Shown piece after piece: positions 31,201-38,080 of a stretch of 64,000 nt of DNA (position 1 is its first letter; the number at the start of each line of letters is the position of its first letter). The notes beneath the pieces were generated by a model, which was given only the letters and a program-made list of their open reading frames with translations, did no database searches and had not been told where the DNA came from. The stretch comes from Aurantiacibacter spongiae. GTDB taxonomy: Bacteria > Pseudomonadota > Alphaproteobacteria > Sphingomonadales > Sphingomonadaceae. The stretch is taken from contig NZ_RPFZ01000001.1 of the NCBI RefSeq assembly GCF_003815535.1, positions 2,294,001-2,358,000 of the forward strand, in the 5' to 3' direction. The position numbers and the translations under genes are program-made.

Positions 31201-31262
31201 CGAAGCTCATCCGCGAAAAGGTGGAGGTTTTCGCTGTTCACACCTTTGGAGGCGATGCCTGA
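28218..31262 (+). CDS. hsdR: Type I restriction endonuclease subunit R, HsdR
   Basis: A 1014-residue HsdR. The N-terminal PD-(D/E)XK nuclease includes PRVPDIVLFVNGIPLVVIEA (residues about 122-141, with the Asp and ExK). The SF2 motor shows Walker A HTQGSGKSLTM near residue 276, DECHRTQ (DEXH-type box) near residue 384 and FTGTPI. A C-terminal helical domain follows. It translocates and cuts unmodified DNA with HsdM2S. The full length and all motifs are intact. Confidence 0.96.
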   Translation: MSEYRLAEKPALDALATMGWQLLSPTQALAKREEENRVILKPVLMEALRRLNGIGVEDAEAIYNDLATLSDNEEWQKKLRGSYSRRLSGENRDSTVVLIDFKNPSRNSFHVTNQFRVAAQRPRVPDIVLFVNGIPLVVIEAKSPLKGTATGDEAHEQIRQYERDIPRLFHSNAYNILTDGMKTEYGATGAPAQFYGPWNDAWPRVREDFADALAKDLWCLCEPSRLLDLLAHFIVFETDPETGRKIKKVCRYQQFRAVNKAVQRVAAGEHRKGLVWHTQGSGKSLTMVFLALKLKTHLTLDAPTLANPNILVLTDRIDLDDQISKTFVACGLPNPSQCGSVAALREAVNKGGNGQILLSTIFKFAGSKEPIPNSANWIVLVDECHRTQEKDLGAFLQATLPDAHFYGFTGTPIKSDDKNTFQRFSVADERYLDKYGIDDAVRDGATVPILYEGRKTDWAINEAEIDILFDRWFVDLPDDKREELKAKGLTLATIAKHPERVRLIAMDIWEHFKAVCQPDGYKAQIVAVDREAVVLYRAALSTVIAADLVRDRMEAGEAEERANAMIACVYSKSQEDNKPSENADVAKLRGALEEHYLDDEAEKEVKKRFKVRGADPQFLIVCDKLLTGFDAPVEHVMYLDKPLKEHNLLQAIARTNRTHAFTGEDGGTIEKPNGRIVDYIGVTNNLDEALKSYRSEDVENAMRDIAILRNDLKEAHARYRAQKRAMKLDGLDEKAAAYTAAKLAAEGDEDDWFDLQRLTRTFIKAYADLSPDPAILDFTAEVKWAAAFLRLATQAISKDESLDHRSYSGKIREMLEQHVHATGLSTTIKLRNITDPEFADDFDTADMSDDDLQEAFVRKSAELRRVTRELLDKNPAQYGRFSERVIEIIRRFEEGQLAAADGLRDFENLTGDIQAEKGAHSDLGMDEHTFSILRIIEAIVPDADARAMQDAAIGIGAIYADAAATQPAFTHMEDYLRSLRQQTRRILTERGIGETKLIREKVEVFAVHTFGGDA

Positions 31263-32002
31263 TGCCGACCGTCCAGATAGGTAAGAAGGCCATACCTTAC
31301 GAGCTTCGCCACTCCGCCACGGCGTCCGAACGCCGCATCACTGTGACACCCGGCCACGTCGAGGTATTAGCACCGGCGACTGACGACGAATTGGAGGTTG
31401 CTCAATTCATCGACCGGAAGCGCCAGTGGCTATTCGACACCGTGCGGGACATGGAGCGGATCACCGCTAATCGCCACGCGGTGCCCCGGTTCGCAACAGG
31501 CTCTAAGATACCGTATCGAGGGCGAAAGATGCCGTTGACCGTGCGGCGAACCGATGCCGAGCGATGCGCCGTTACCTATCGGAATGGCTTTGTCGTCGAT
31601 CTGCCACATTGGGCAGGATCATACCCCGACAGCCTCGTCGCCAGCGAGTTGCAGCACTGGCTAAAACAGCGTGCCCGCCGCGATGTGAGGGAAATCGCCG
31701 CCGTTTATGGAAAGCGGTTCGGCCTCATCCCCCGGTCGATCCGCGTCGCCGACTTTGTCAATGGCTGGGGATCATGCGGGCCGGAAGGCAATATCTTTAT
31801 CAACTGGCACCTGATCTTTGCGCCACGAAAGGTGCTGGAATATGTCGTGGCGCATGAACTCGCGCATCTGCGCGTTCGGTCTCACGGGCTGGAGTTCTGG
31901 ACACTGCTAGGCAAACTGATCCCTGACTTCGGGCAATCGCGAACTTGGTTGGATCGCCATCAATCCACGCTGTCCGCCAACTTCCTCGTGGGAGGTGCAT
32001 GA
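31262..32002 (+). CDS. YgjP-like (M48-type) metallopeptidase linked to type I R-M
   Basis: A 246-residue protein with the zinc motif HELAHLRVRSHGLEFW (HExxH near residue 197, third ligand His downstream), preceded by GWGSCGPEGNIFINWHLIFA. This is the YgjP/DUF45 pattern. The role is unproven; genes of this family are frequently next to hsdR. It starts on the last base of the hsdR stop (TGATG), so it is co-translated with the R-M system. A 101-base gap with lower GC follows. Confidence 0.9.
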   Translation: MPTVQIGKKAIPYELRHSATASERRITVTPGHVEVLAPATDDELEVAQFIDRKRQWLFDTVRDMERITANRHAVPRFATGSKIPYRGRKMPLTVRRTDAERCAVTYRNGFVVDLPHWAGSYPDSLVASELQHWLKQRARRDVREIAAVYGKRFGLIPRSIRVADFVNGWGSCGPEGNIFINWHLIFAPRKVLEYVVAHELAHLRVRSHGLEFWTLLGKLIPDFGQSRTWLDRHQSTLSANFLVGGA

Positions 32003-32103
32003 TGGGCGTTCGCTATCCCACTAGCCAAGACGTGCCGGGCAGCCTCTGGCTTGGATGAGAACGAAGATTGATATTGATTGGTATTCGATTGCCAAATACT
32101 GAC

Positions 32104-33303
32104 ATGTCAAGGGGGAAGAATGTGTTAGCTGTCAGTTACATGGGAACCAAGCGCCACTTGGCTCCAGTTGTGGCCGATTTGGTCGACGACAGTCAATCAG
32201 GGCCACTTCTCGATCTCTTCTCCGGCATGTGTTCGGTCGGTCAGGCTGTCGCCCCGGCTCGGCAAGTATGGTCAAATGACCTTCAGCGGTTTGCCTATCT
32301 TGTGGCGACATGCCAGTTTTGCGGTCGATCTGATGCACCAGATCGAAAGTGGGCCGAAGATCAACTCGTGACCCATTATTCCTTGCACAAGCAAAGGTTA
32401 GCAACCGCGCTGTCCAGAGAGATCGATGTCGAGCTTGAGGCACTGAGTGAGCAGAGTATTGAACGCCTCAGTAAGTTGTTCGAGGATGGCATTTTTCAGG
32501 CAAATCGGATTAGCCATGGAGAAGGGAGTAGGCATCAACTTTTCATAGATCGGTATTCGGGCACTTATTTTGGCATTTCTCAATCCGTAGAGATCGATGC
32601 TATTAGGTATGCTATTGATCATCTGGATGGGGAATGTGCCGAAAAGGATTGGCTGCTTGTCGCATTATGCAGTGCAATGGCCCGGTGTGCCAACACTACA
32701 GGGCACTTTGCTCAGGCATTAAATCCAAAGCAAAGCAACATCGGCAAGGTGCTGGGGCAGCGCATGAGGTCAGTTTGGGATGAGTTCTTGTCCGCGTTTG
32801 ATAGGCTGGAAGCAATAGGAGAGCCTGATTGGAGAGCAGGAAACCGGGCCTTCCAAACCGAGGCGGCATCTCTACTGGCAGAGCTAATCCCACATGCCGA
32901 AGTTGGAGTGGTATATGCCGATCCGCCTTATACGGCAGATCAGTATTCTCGGTATTACCATCTTTATGAAACGGCAATTCTCTATGACTATCCCGCAGCT
33001 AGGGGGCGCGGCTTGTATAGAGACAATCGACCAGTTTCTCAGTTTTCTCATGCGTCGAAAGTGCGGGCGAGCATCGAGCAGCTAATTGCTCGCACATCGC
33101 GTCTCAAGGCAGACCTTATTCTCAGTTACCCTGCCGATGGTTTGCTGCCCAGTTCACGGTCTCAAATCGGGGAAATGATCAAGGAGCACTTTGGTCGTCC
33201 ACCAGAAGTGTTCCCTATCTTCCACAATCATTCGACCATGGGTGCATCGAAGGGCGATGCAAAGAGGCAGGTTACTGAATTACTCTATCGAGCGCGGAGC
33301 TAG
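32104..33303 (+). CDS. D12-class N6-adenine DNA methyltransferase
   Basis: About 399 residues from the ATG at 32104. The D12 signature SYMGTKRHLAPVV near residue 12 and LLDLFSGMCSVGQAV form the SAM site, and the catalytic DPPY occurs in VVYADPPYTADQYSRYYHLY near residue 280. It is larger than Dam (about 280 residues) because of a helical target-recognition insert at residues 65-230. An upstream in-frame ATG at 32068 could extend it by 12 residues. It is the first of three closely spaced low-GC genes (2-bp gap to the next), with no cognate restriction nuclease recognised beyond them. Confidence 0.88.
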   Translation: MSRGKNVLAVSYMGTKRHLAPVVADLVDDSQSGPLLDLFSGMCSVGQAVAPARQVWSNDLQRFAYLVATCQFCGRSDAPDRKWAEDQLVTHYSLHKQRLATALSREIDVELEALSEQSIERLSKLFEDGIFQANRISHGEGSRHQLFIDRYSGTYFGISQSVEIDAIRYAIDHLDGECAEKDWLLVALCSAMARCANTTGHFAQALNPKQSNIGKVLGQRMRSVWDEFLSAFDRLEAIGEPDWRAGNRAFQTEAASLLAELIPHAEVGVVYADPPYTADQYSRYYHLYETAILYDYPAARGRGLYRDNRPVSQFSHASKVRASIEQLIARTSRLKADLILSYPADGLLPSSRSQIGEMIKEHFGRPPEVFPIFHNHSTMGASKGDAKRQVTELLYRARS

Positions 33304-33305
33304 GC

Positions 33306-34268
33306 ATGGCCCAGAGTGACGGAAAGTCGCTAAAAATGATTGCGCCGGGTGACATTAGTCCAAACCCGGAAAATCCGAGGCTCATCTTCCGGCAGGAAGA
33401 AATGGAGAGCCTAATGCTCTCTATTGACCAGTATGGCATACAGGTGCCGATCACGGTTTATTTAGACGGCGGACGATACTATCTGCTAGACGGTGAGCGT
33501 CGCTGGCGATGCGCAGGAAAGCTGGGCCTGAGGGCCATTCCAGCCATCGTTCAGGCAAAGCCTACCGAGCTTCAGAACCTCGTGCTCATGTATAACATCC
33601 ATGCGCTTCGAGAGCAGTGGGACTATTACACAATAGCATCGAAGCTAGAGAGGGTGATCGATCTCTTTTTTGCCGAGAACGGTGAATATCCGAACGAAGT
33701 GACACTGTCTGAGATGACAGGATTGACCAGAGGCGCAATTCGTCGCTGCCAACTACTCATCAATCTGCCGGATCGATTTAAAGACTTGCTTTTGGGTGAG
33801 TTGGAAAAGCCAAAGCTCCAGCAGAAGCTATCTGAAGACTTCTTCATTGAAATGGAGAGGTCATTGAAAACTGTCGTGAAGCGCGTGCCAGAATATGAAA
33901 GCCGTCTTGACGAAATTCGAGATGGGCTCCTTGCGAAGTTCCAGAGAGGAACAATCAGTGCTGTTACTGATTTTCGGCAGTTGTCCAAGATTGCAACTGC
34001 CCTTGACAATTTGGATGTCAAGCGGGGCCAGACCCGAAAAATAATTGGTGAGATATTCGATCCAAACAACAATCTATCGATACGCGAGGCATACGAAAGA
34101 TCGGTTGCGTTTGAATATGAAGAGAGAAAGTATTTCCGATACGTCGAGGACATAGAGGGCTTCATTATCGAGGTTCTTGAGGAGGAAAGGGCCGACGATC
34201 TTGACGATGATTTGGTTGAAAGCCTGAAAAAGCTGCATGGAACCCTGAGCAGACTGCTGGCGGGGTGA
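33306..34268 (+). CDS. ParB N-domain-like protein
   Basis: A 320-residue protein. The ParB/Srx-type N-domain runs about residues 10-90 (IAPGDISPNPENPR, then YYLLDGERRWRCAGKLGLRA, the GERRWRA-type box). A helix-turn-helix segment follows (EVTLSEMTGLTRGAIRRCQL near 137-157), and the rest is helical and acidic at the C-terminus. In chromosomal ParB this fold binds CTP and parS, but no ParA or parS is seen here. Placement between an adenine methylase and a HEPN-like gene suggests a DNA-bound switch or nuclease in a defence module, by inference. Confidence 0.8.
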   Translation: MAQSDGKSLKMIAPGDISPNPENPRLIFRQEEMESLMLSIDQYGIQVPITVYLDGGRYYLLDGERRWRCAGKLGLRAIPAIVQAKPTELQNLVLMYNIHALREQWDYYTIASKLERVIDLFFAENGEYPNEVTLSEMTGLTRGAIRRCQLLINLPDRFKDLLLGELEKPKLQQKLSEDFFIEMERSLKTVVKRVPEYESRLDEIRDGLLAKFQRGTISAVTDFRQLSKIATALDNLDVKRGQTRKIIGEIFDPNNNLSIREAYERSVAFEYEERKYFRYVEDIEGFIIEVLEEERADDLDDDLVESLKKLHGTLSRLLAG

Positions 34269-34272
34269 AACC

Positions 34273-35106
34273 ATGAGCGACGGTATCACTACAGCAACGG
34301 ACTTTCTTACGGACGCAATCAAATCCTACTTGCAGACGAACTATGCCAATCCTCCAATCAAGGTCGGAACAGAGATTGACAAGAACCTACGTTGGGTTCC
34401 GACGCTCAATTGCGCCGTGAACAAGCATCTGATGCTCATCGAGGTGTCCGAGAAAGTCTACCCTGCAATTTTTCGGATGCGACATGCTGATATGGCAGAG
34501 GTTCAGAAGCCAATAGCCGTCTATTGCGTATGCCCTGAGGAGGCATACTTGAATGACCAAAAGGATGCCAACGATCTCATCCGGCACGGATTTGGACTGT
34601 TCACAGTCAACGCAGAGGGGGAGGTAGTCAAAAAATCTGCCGCAATTCCCATTGTTCAGCATATTACGGACAGTGATTACAATGCTGACGTGAAAGGACT
34701 GACGCCCAAAGTTCGGCGGGAAGTCCAATCCTCGTTTGAGGTTTATAAAGGAGACAGCCCTGCGGGTGTCGCAAGCATCACTGAATTGGTGGAAGGGATG
34801 GTGATGAAGGCAGCCAAGGAGGCTGTAAGAAAGGGGTGGATGACCAAAAAAGATGCTAATTCGACCCTCGCAAACGTAATAATCAAGATGCGTTCGCTTG
34901 CTCAGTTCGGGAAGGCGGAGATTAAGCTCAGTGGTGCCGGGGCCTTCGTTTCTCGGATAAGAAACGCCGCACATCATTATCCCAAATCCCAGAAGCAAGC
35001 ACATCAGAAGTATCGTGATTGCCGACACAGCTTCCTAGATGGCATTAGGGTTTTGAAGGATTTGCAGGAAGGCTTTAAGGCAGTTGGGCTAACTGGCTCG
35101 CTTTGA
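34273..35106 (+). CDS. Uncharacterised protein with C-terminal HEPN-type RNase motif
   Basis: A 277-residue protein of unknown family. The N-half (residues 1-130) looks alpha/beta with strands such as HLMLIEVSE and KPIAVYCVCPEEAYL. The C-half is helical and contains FVSRIRNAAHHYPKSQKQ, in which R230-x4-H235 with Asn after Arg fits the RNxxxH active site of HEPN ribonucleases. HEPN proteins are common toxins in abortive-infection systems. It starts 4 bases after the ParB-like gene and ends the trio. The HEPN reading rests on one motif and predicted helices. Confidence 0.6.
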   Translation: MSDGITTATDFLTDAIKSYLQTNYANPPIKVGTEIDKNLRWVPTLNCAVNKHLMLIEVSEKVYPAIFRMRHADMAEVQKPIAVYCVCPEEAYLNDQKDANDLIRHGFGLFTVNAEGEVVKKSAAIPIVQHITDSDYNADVKGLTPKVRREVQSSFEVYKGDSPAGVASITELVEGMVMKAAKEAVRKGWMTKKDANSTLANVIIKMRSLAQFGKAEIKLSGAGAFVSRIRNAAHHYPKSQKQAHQKYRDCRHSFLDGIRVLKDLQEGFKAVGLTGSL

Positions 35107-35108
35107 TG

Positions 35109-35130
35109 CCACATGGCCCTGCCCATGTGG
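35109..35130 (+). terminator. Stem-loop after the methylase/ParB/HEPN trio
   Basis: CCACATGG and CCATGTGG form a perfect 8-bp stem two bases after the stop codon. There is no T-run. It may end or protect the trio transcript. The rest of the 225-bp gap to 35331 shows no other feature. Confidence 0.5.
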
Positions 35131-35331
35131 GACATTCACCGGCCAATGGGGATTTGTGTCACTGAAGTCGTTTCCGCATCAGTGGGACACCTTCTCGCAG
35201 CTTCTAGAGCCTAGCGGAACGCCGCATCGGCATTTGCCATGCCGTTCAATAACCAGATTTTCAGACAAGGGTGCGATCACTCCGCGCAACTCTATGGTGC
35301 AAAACGAAGAATTATTGGGGGCGTGACCTAA

Positions 35332-36318
35332 ATGAACAGCAAAGCAATGAGTTTCGTGGGCGCTGGCTTGCTGATTGTGGGATTGTTCCTGCCTATCGCA
35401 ACGCTGCCGTTCTTGGGCAACGTGACCCTCATGAGCAACGGCTTCAATATCGTCGCCATCGGGTTGCTGATCTTGGGGCTACTTAGCGGCTTTCTGGCTT
35501 GGGCAGAACGGCGCGATACGCTCATTTGGACAGGCGGTGCTGCCCTCCTCACCGTCATCTACATGTTCGGACGGATGCAATGGGCGATGACGCAAATGCG
35601 CACTGGCATGGCCGAAGAACTGGAAGGCAACCCTTTTGCGGGCCTCGCGCAAACAGCGATGGCGTCGGTGGGCTTGCAGTGGGGTTGGCTTATCCTTGCC
35701 GCAGGACCGGCTCTGCTGGTCTATGTAGCCGTTCAGGATCGGAAAGCGGACGGCTCCTCGATGTTTTCGGCTGGTGACAATGTCGAACGGATCGCCGCTG
35801 GCATTTCGGTGCTCGCCCTCCTTATAGCACCAGTGCAGGACGCATGGGGATATTTCACGGCACCAGACGCGGAGGAGACTGCGACTGCAAACTCCGTATT
35901 GTCGTCACCCGTCACCCAATCAGAAACGAGTTCGGGCCCCACTGCTGAAGAAGCGAACTACATCAGCGACAGCCTGCGCCTCTACGAGTTCGAGGCGAAA
36001 TACTACGATAGCATGTTGGATGGCCGGACGCCGGGCGTGGACTTCAAAATCAAGAACGAGGGTGATCGCACCATCAACAGCCTTACCGTCAAGGTCGTGT
36101 TCTACGACGCCGACGATCAGCCCATTGCCGAAGAACTCTATTACCCGGTCAACGTGGGCGGGTTCAGCATGGGTAATGAGGACAGGCCGCTTCGCCCGAA
36201 CTACATCTGGCAACAGGAAAGTGATCGTTTCTACACGGCTAAAAACGTGCCTAGCGAATGGAGTGAAGGCAACGCCCGCGCTACCATCACAGACATTGAG
36301 TTCGATCCGGCAGGTTGA
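35332..36318 (+). CDS. Membrane protein with extracytoplasmic FxLYD-like domain
   Basis: A 328-residue protein. There are four to five hydrophobic segments in residues 1-175 (FVGAGLLIVGLFLPIATLPF, then GLLILGLLSGFLAW, LLTVIYMFGRMQ, WGWLILAAGPALLVYVAV). A Ser/Thr/Glu-rich linker follows, then a beta-rich domain (GVDFKIKNEGDRTINSLTVK, then VVFYDADDQPIAEELYY) of the FxLYD/DUF type that recurs in secreted proteins. Function is unknown. The gene stands alone in the island and is complete. The following 192-bp gap holds ATTTTTTGTCAA at 36437-36448. Confidence 0.7.
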   Translation: MNSKAMSFVGAGLLIVGLFLPIATLPFLGNVTLMSNGFNIVAIGLLILGLLSGFLAWAERRDTLIWTGGAALLTVIYMFGRMQWAMTQMRTGMAEELEGNPFAGLAQTAMASVGLQWGWLILAAGPALLVYVAVQDRKADGSSMFSAGDNVERIAAGISVLALLIAPVQDAWGYFTAPDAEETATANSVLSSPVTQSETSSGPTAEEANYISDSLRLYEFEAKYYDSMLDGRTPGVDFKIKNEGDRTINSLTVKVVFYDADDQPIAEELYYPVNVGGFSMGNEDRPLRPNYIWQQESDRFYTAKNVPSEWSEGNARATITDIEFDPAG

Positions 36319-36510
36319 GCCCGACACCCTTAGCAGCAGCGGCGTGCATCATCGTCCGCGCATCACGCGGCGCATCTCTACCTTCCTTTGACACGCGGGA
36401 TGTTTCACGCCCTCGTTGGGCGAGACCAATGTCGAGATTTTTTGTCAATAAATCCGTGACTTAGACGCGATTTGATGCCAACATTTCTTAGGAAATGCGA
36501 GGCTTGTCAG

Positions 36511-37077
36511 ATGCTTATTGGTTACAAACGGTCATCGACGACCGAGCAGGTCGCGGGATACGAAGCGCAAGAGCAGCAGTTGCTTGCAACGGGTTGCACT
36601 CGCATTTTCGGGGAGATGACATCCTCGATTGCGCAGCGCGATGAGCTTGAGGCGGCATTGGAGTTCGTCCGCGAGGGCGATGCGCTCGTAGTCTGCAAAA
36701 TCGACAGGCTGGCGCGATCAACGACAGACTTGCTCGGCATCGTCGCCAAGTTGGAAACCAAAGGCGTTGCACTGCGCATCCTCGATTTCGGCGGTAGTGA
36801 GGTAGACACAAAATCTCCAACAGGCCGGATGCTTCTGACGATGTTCGCTGCCGTAGCGGAATGGGAGTTGGCGACGATGAGGTCTCGCCAGCGCATCGGG
36901 ATCGACAAGGCCAAGCAGGAAGGTCGCTACAAAGGCAGGGCACCCACTGCACGCCGGAAGGCATCGCAGGTGTCAGAACTTCGTCAGTCCGGGCTTGGTG
37001 CGACCGAGATCGCCACCCGGCTCGGAATAAGCAGGGCAAGCGTCTATCGTGTTCTGGCTGACGGGGCGGAAGCATGA
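36511..37077 (+). CDS. Serine recombinase (resolvase/invertase family)
   Basis: A 188-residue small serine recombinase. The catalytic Ser is in GYKRSSTTEQ (residues 4-13), the resolvase core includes GDALVVCKIDRLARSTTDL near residue 65 and EWELATMRSRQRIGIDKAKQ, and a C-terminal Hin-type helix-turn-helix (ATEIATRLGISRASVYRVL) is present. It catalyses site-specific inversion or resolution. The ATG at 36511 matches family N-termini. It is coupled by ATGA to the next small ORF. No paired recombination site was recognised. Confidence 0.92.
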   Translation: MLIGYKRSSTTEQVAGYEAQEQQLLATGCTRIFGEMTSSIAQRDELEAALEFVREGDALVVCKIDRLARSTTDLLGIVAKLETKGVALRILDFGGSEVDTKSPTGRMLLTMFAAVAEWELATMRSRQRIGIDKAKQEGRYKGRAPTARRKASQVSELRQSGLGATEIATRLGISRASVYRVLADGAEA

Positions 37078-37277
37078 AGTGGGACAATCCCCGGCAAGTG
37101 TTCGCCGATGTCACGGCGGCTCTTGAGGATGTTCACGATATTGCAGTGCAAGGCCAGTCATCTGATCTGACCATAGACATGGTTGCTCCGCTCGCCGGGC
37201 ACATCCGGCAGGGTCTTGCCCGTATCGAGACCCTGATGCGCCGATTGCCCGGCGCTGGCATCTCCGGCCAGCGTTGA
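37074..37277 (+). CDS. Small protein coupled to the serine recombinase
   Basis: A 67-residue soluble, helical ORF (MKWDNPRQVFADVTAALEDV, then LAGHIRQGLARIETLMRRLP). It starts inside the recombinase stop (ATGA) and ends next to the following gene start. Its family is unknown. Tight overlap on both sides supports translation. Confidence 0.6.
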   Translation: MKWDNPRQVFADVTAALEDVHDIAVQGQSSDLTIDMVAPLAGHIRQGLARIETLMRRLPGAGISGQR

Positions 37278-37282
37278 AGGGT

Positions 37283-37852
37283 ATGGCGAGCTTTGATCCC
37301 GAGCGGCTGTTGGCCGCACTCCCCTCGCTGCCATTGCGTCCGCCCGGCCCGAAAGCACCGAGGAGCTTCCTGAAGTGGCGCTGGCCACCGATATTGCCCT
37401 ATATGGGCTTCACGCCCGTAGAGCGAGTTCAGCACTGGCAGATTGCCCGATGGCTCATCGCCGCAGGTTGCATCACTGTGCCGACGCATTGCGCGATTTG
37501 CGCCAGCACTGATAAGGTTGGGTTCCATAGCGAGAACTACTATTCTGTCCTGTGCTCGCCCGCGCTGTGCGGCCTTTGCCATCAGCGACTGCATCGCCGG
37601 TTCTCACGTCCGGCTGCATGGAGAGACCTGATGCAGGCGCACGTCCGCACTGGCGACGAGTGGTTCGCCCTGATCCCGGCAATCGACTATGATCTAGCTG
37701 GTTACCTTCGCGCTACACGGGGGGAGCAACTGCGCGACATGCGCGCCGATCCGGCCTTGTTCGCCTGCTACGGGATTGCCGACAAGCTGCCCCGAAACCT
37801 GCATGGCATCGAGAGTGCGGAACGAGAGGATCGGCAAGGCCGATTGCTCTGA
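37283..37852 (+). CDS. HNH-like zinc-binding protein
   Basis: A 189-residue protein from the ATG at 37283 (GAAGG upstream); a TTG at 37274 overlapping the previous stop is an alternative. Cysteines form CAICAS and CGLCHQRLHRRF around a central HSENYYSVLC, which fits the CxxC...H...CxxCH layout of treble-clef HNH nucleases. The RPAAWRDLMQAHVRTGDEW segment after it is helical. It may be a nuclease of the recombinase or reverse-transcriptase module. The activity is inferred only from the metal-site pattern. Confidence 0.6.
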   Translation: MASFDPERLLAALPSLPLRPPGPKAPRSFLKWRWPPILPYMGFTPVERVQHWQIARWLIAAGCITVPTHCAICASTDKVGFHSENYYSVLCSPALCGLCHQRLHRRFSRPAAWRDLMQAHVRTGDEWFALIPAIDYDLAGYLRATRGEQLRDMRADPALFACYGIADKLPRNLHGIESAEREDRQGRLL

Positions 37853-37862
37853 TTATTCAGAG
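37847..37862 (+). terminator. Small hairpin at the end of the HNH-like gene
   Basis: CTCTGA and TCAGAG form a perfect 6-bp stem with a TTAT loop overlapping the stop codon. It may end the recombinase transcript. AT-rich sequence follows, with the 16-bp palindrome and then the structured region before the reverse transcriptase. Confidence 0.4.
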
Positions 37863-37911
37863 AGCATCTAATAGACAACTTTCGTTACTATGCCTCTATA
37901 TCCCACATTTT

Positions 37912-37927
37912 TTGTCAACATTGACAA
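37912..37927. promoter_or_regulatory. 16-bp palindrome TTGTCAA-CA-TTGACAA upstream of the reverse transcriptase
   Basis: It has two perfect 7-bp arms, preceded by a T-run, about 150 bp before the reverse-transcriptase ATG. The 12-mer ATTTTTTGTCAA that contains the left arm also occurs at 36437-36448, about 62 bp before the serine recombinase. This suggests a common repressor, possibly the XRE regulator at 39445-39678. Confidence 0.55.
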
Positions 37928-37984
37928 TGAAAGTAGATATTATGAAATGTTTGACTAATGGCGGCTTAATTACTAAATAGATCA

Positions 37985-38080
37985 CGCCAAGATTGATCCC
38001 TTGGCGGGCACGTGTGGTATTGGCTGGCGTCTAGGCGCGCTCGAAGCAGCCAATACCCACGTGCATTATTCGAGCGCGCC
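37985..38080 (+). ncRNA. Structured region (three inverted repeats) directly before the reverse transcriptase
   Basis: In 96 bases there are three stems. CGCCAAG/CTTGGCG spans 37985-38006. Arm A (38009-38026, CACGTG-T-GGTATTGGCTG) pairs with 38047-38063 (17 bp, one bulged T). Arm B (38034-38045, GGCGCGCTCGAA) pairs perfectly with 38069-38080. A and B interlock, so they can only form as alternatives or as a strained pseudoknot. The last arm abuts the ATG at 38081, and no Shine-Dalgarno is visible. It may be the template or structural RNA of the reverse transcriptase, or a control switch. It is not shown to be transcribed. Confidence 0.55.

Noticed and set aside
33306-34268. Plasmid or chromosome partition locus
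   Set aside because: No ParA ATPase or parS-like repeats are nearby, and the neighbours are a methylase and a HEPN-motif protein.
38012-38080. Longer RT from the GTG at 38012
   Set aside because: The extra 23 codons lie within the inverted repeats, encode no conserved sequence and lack a ribosome site.
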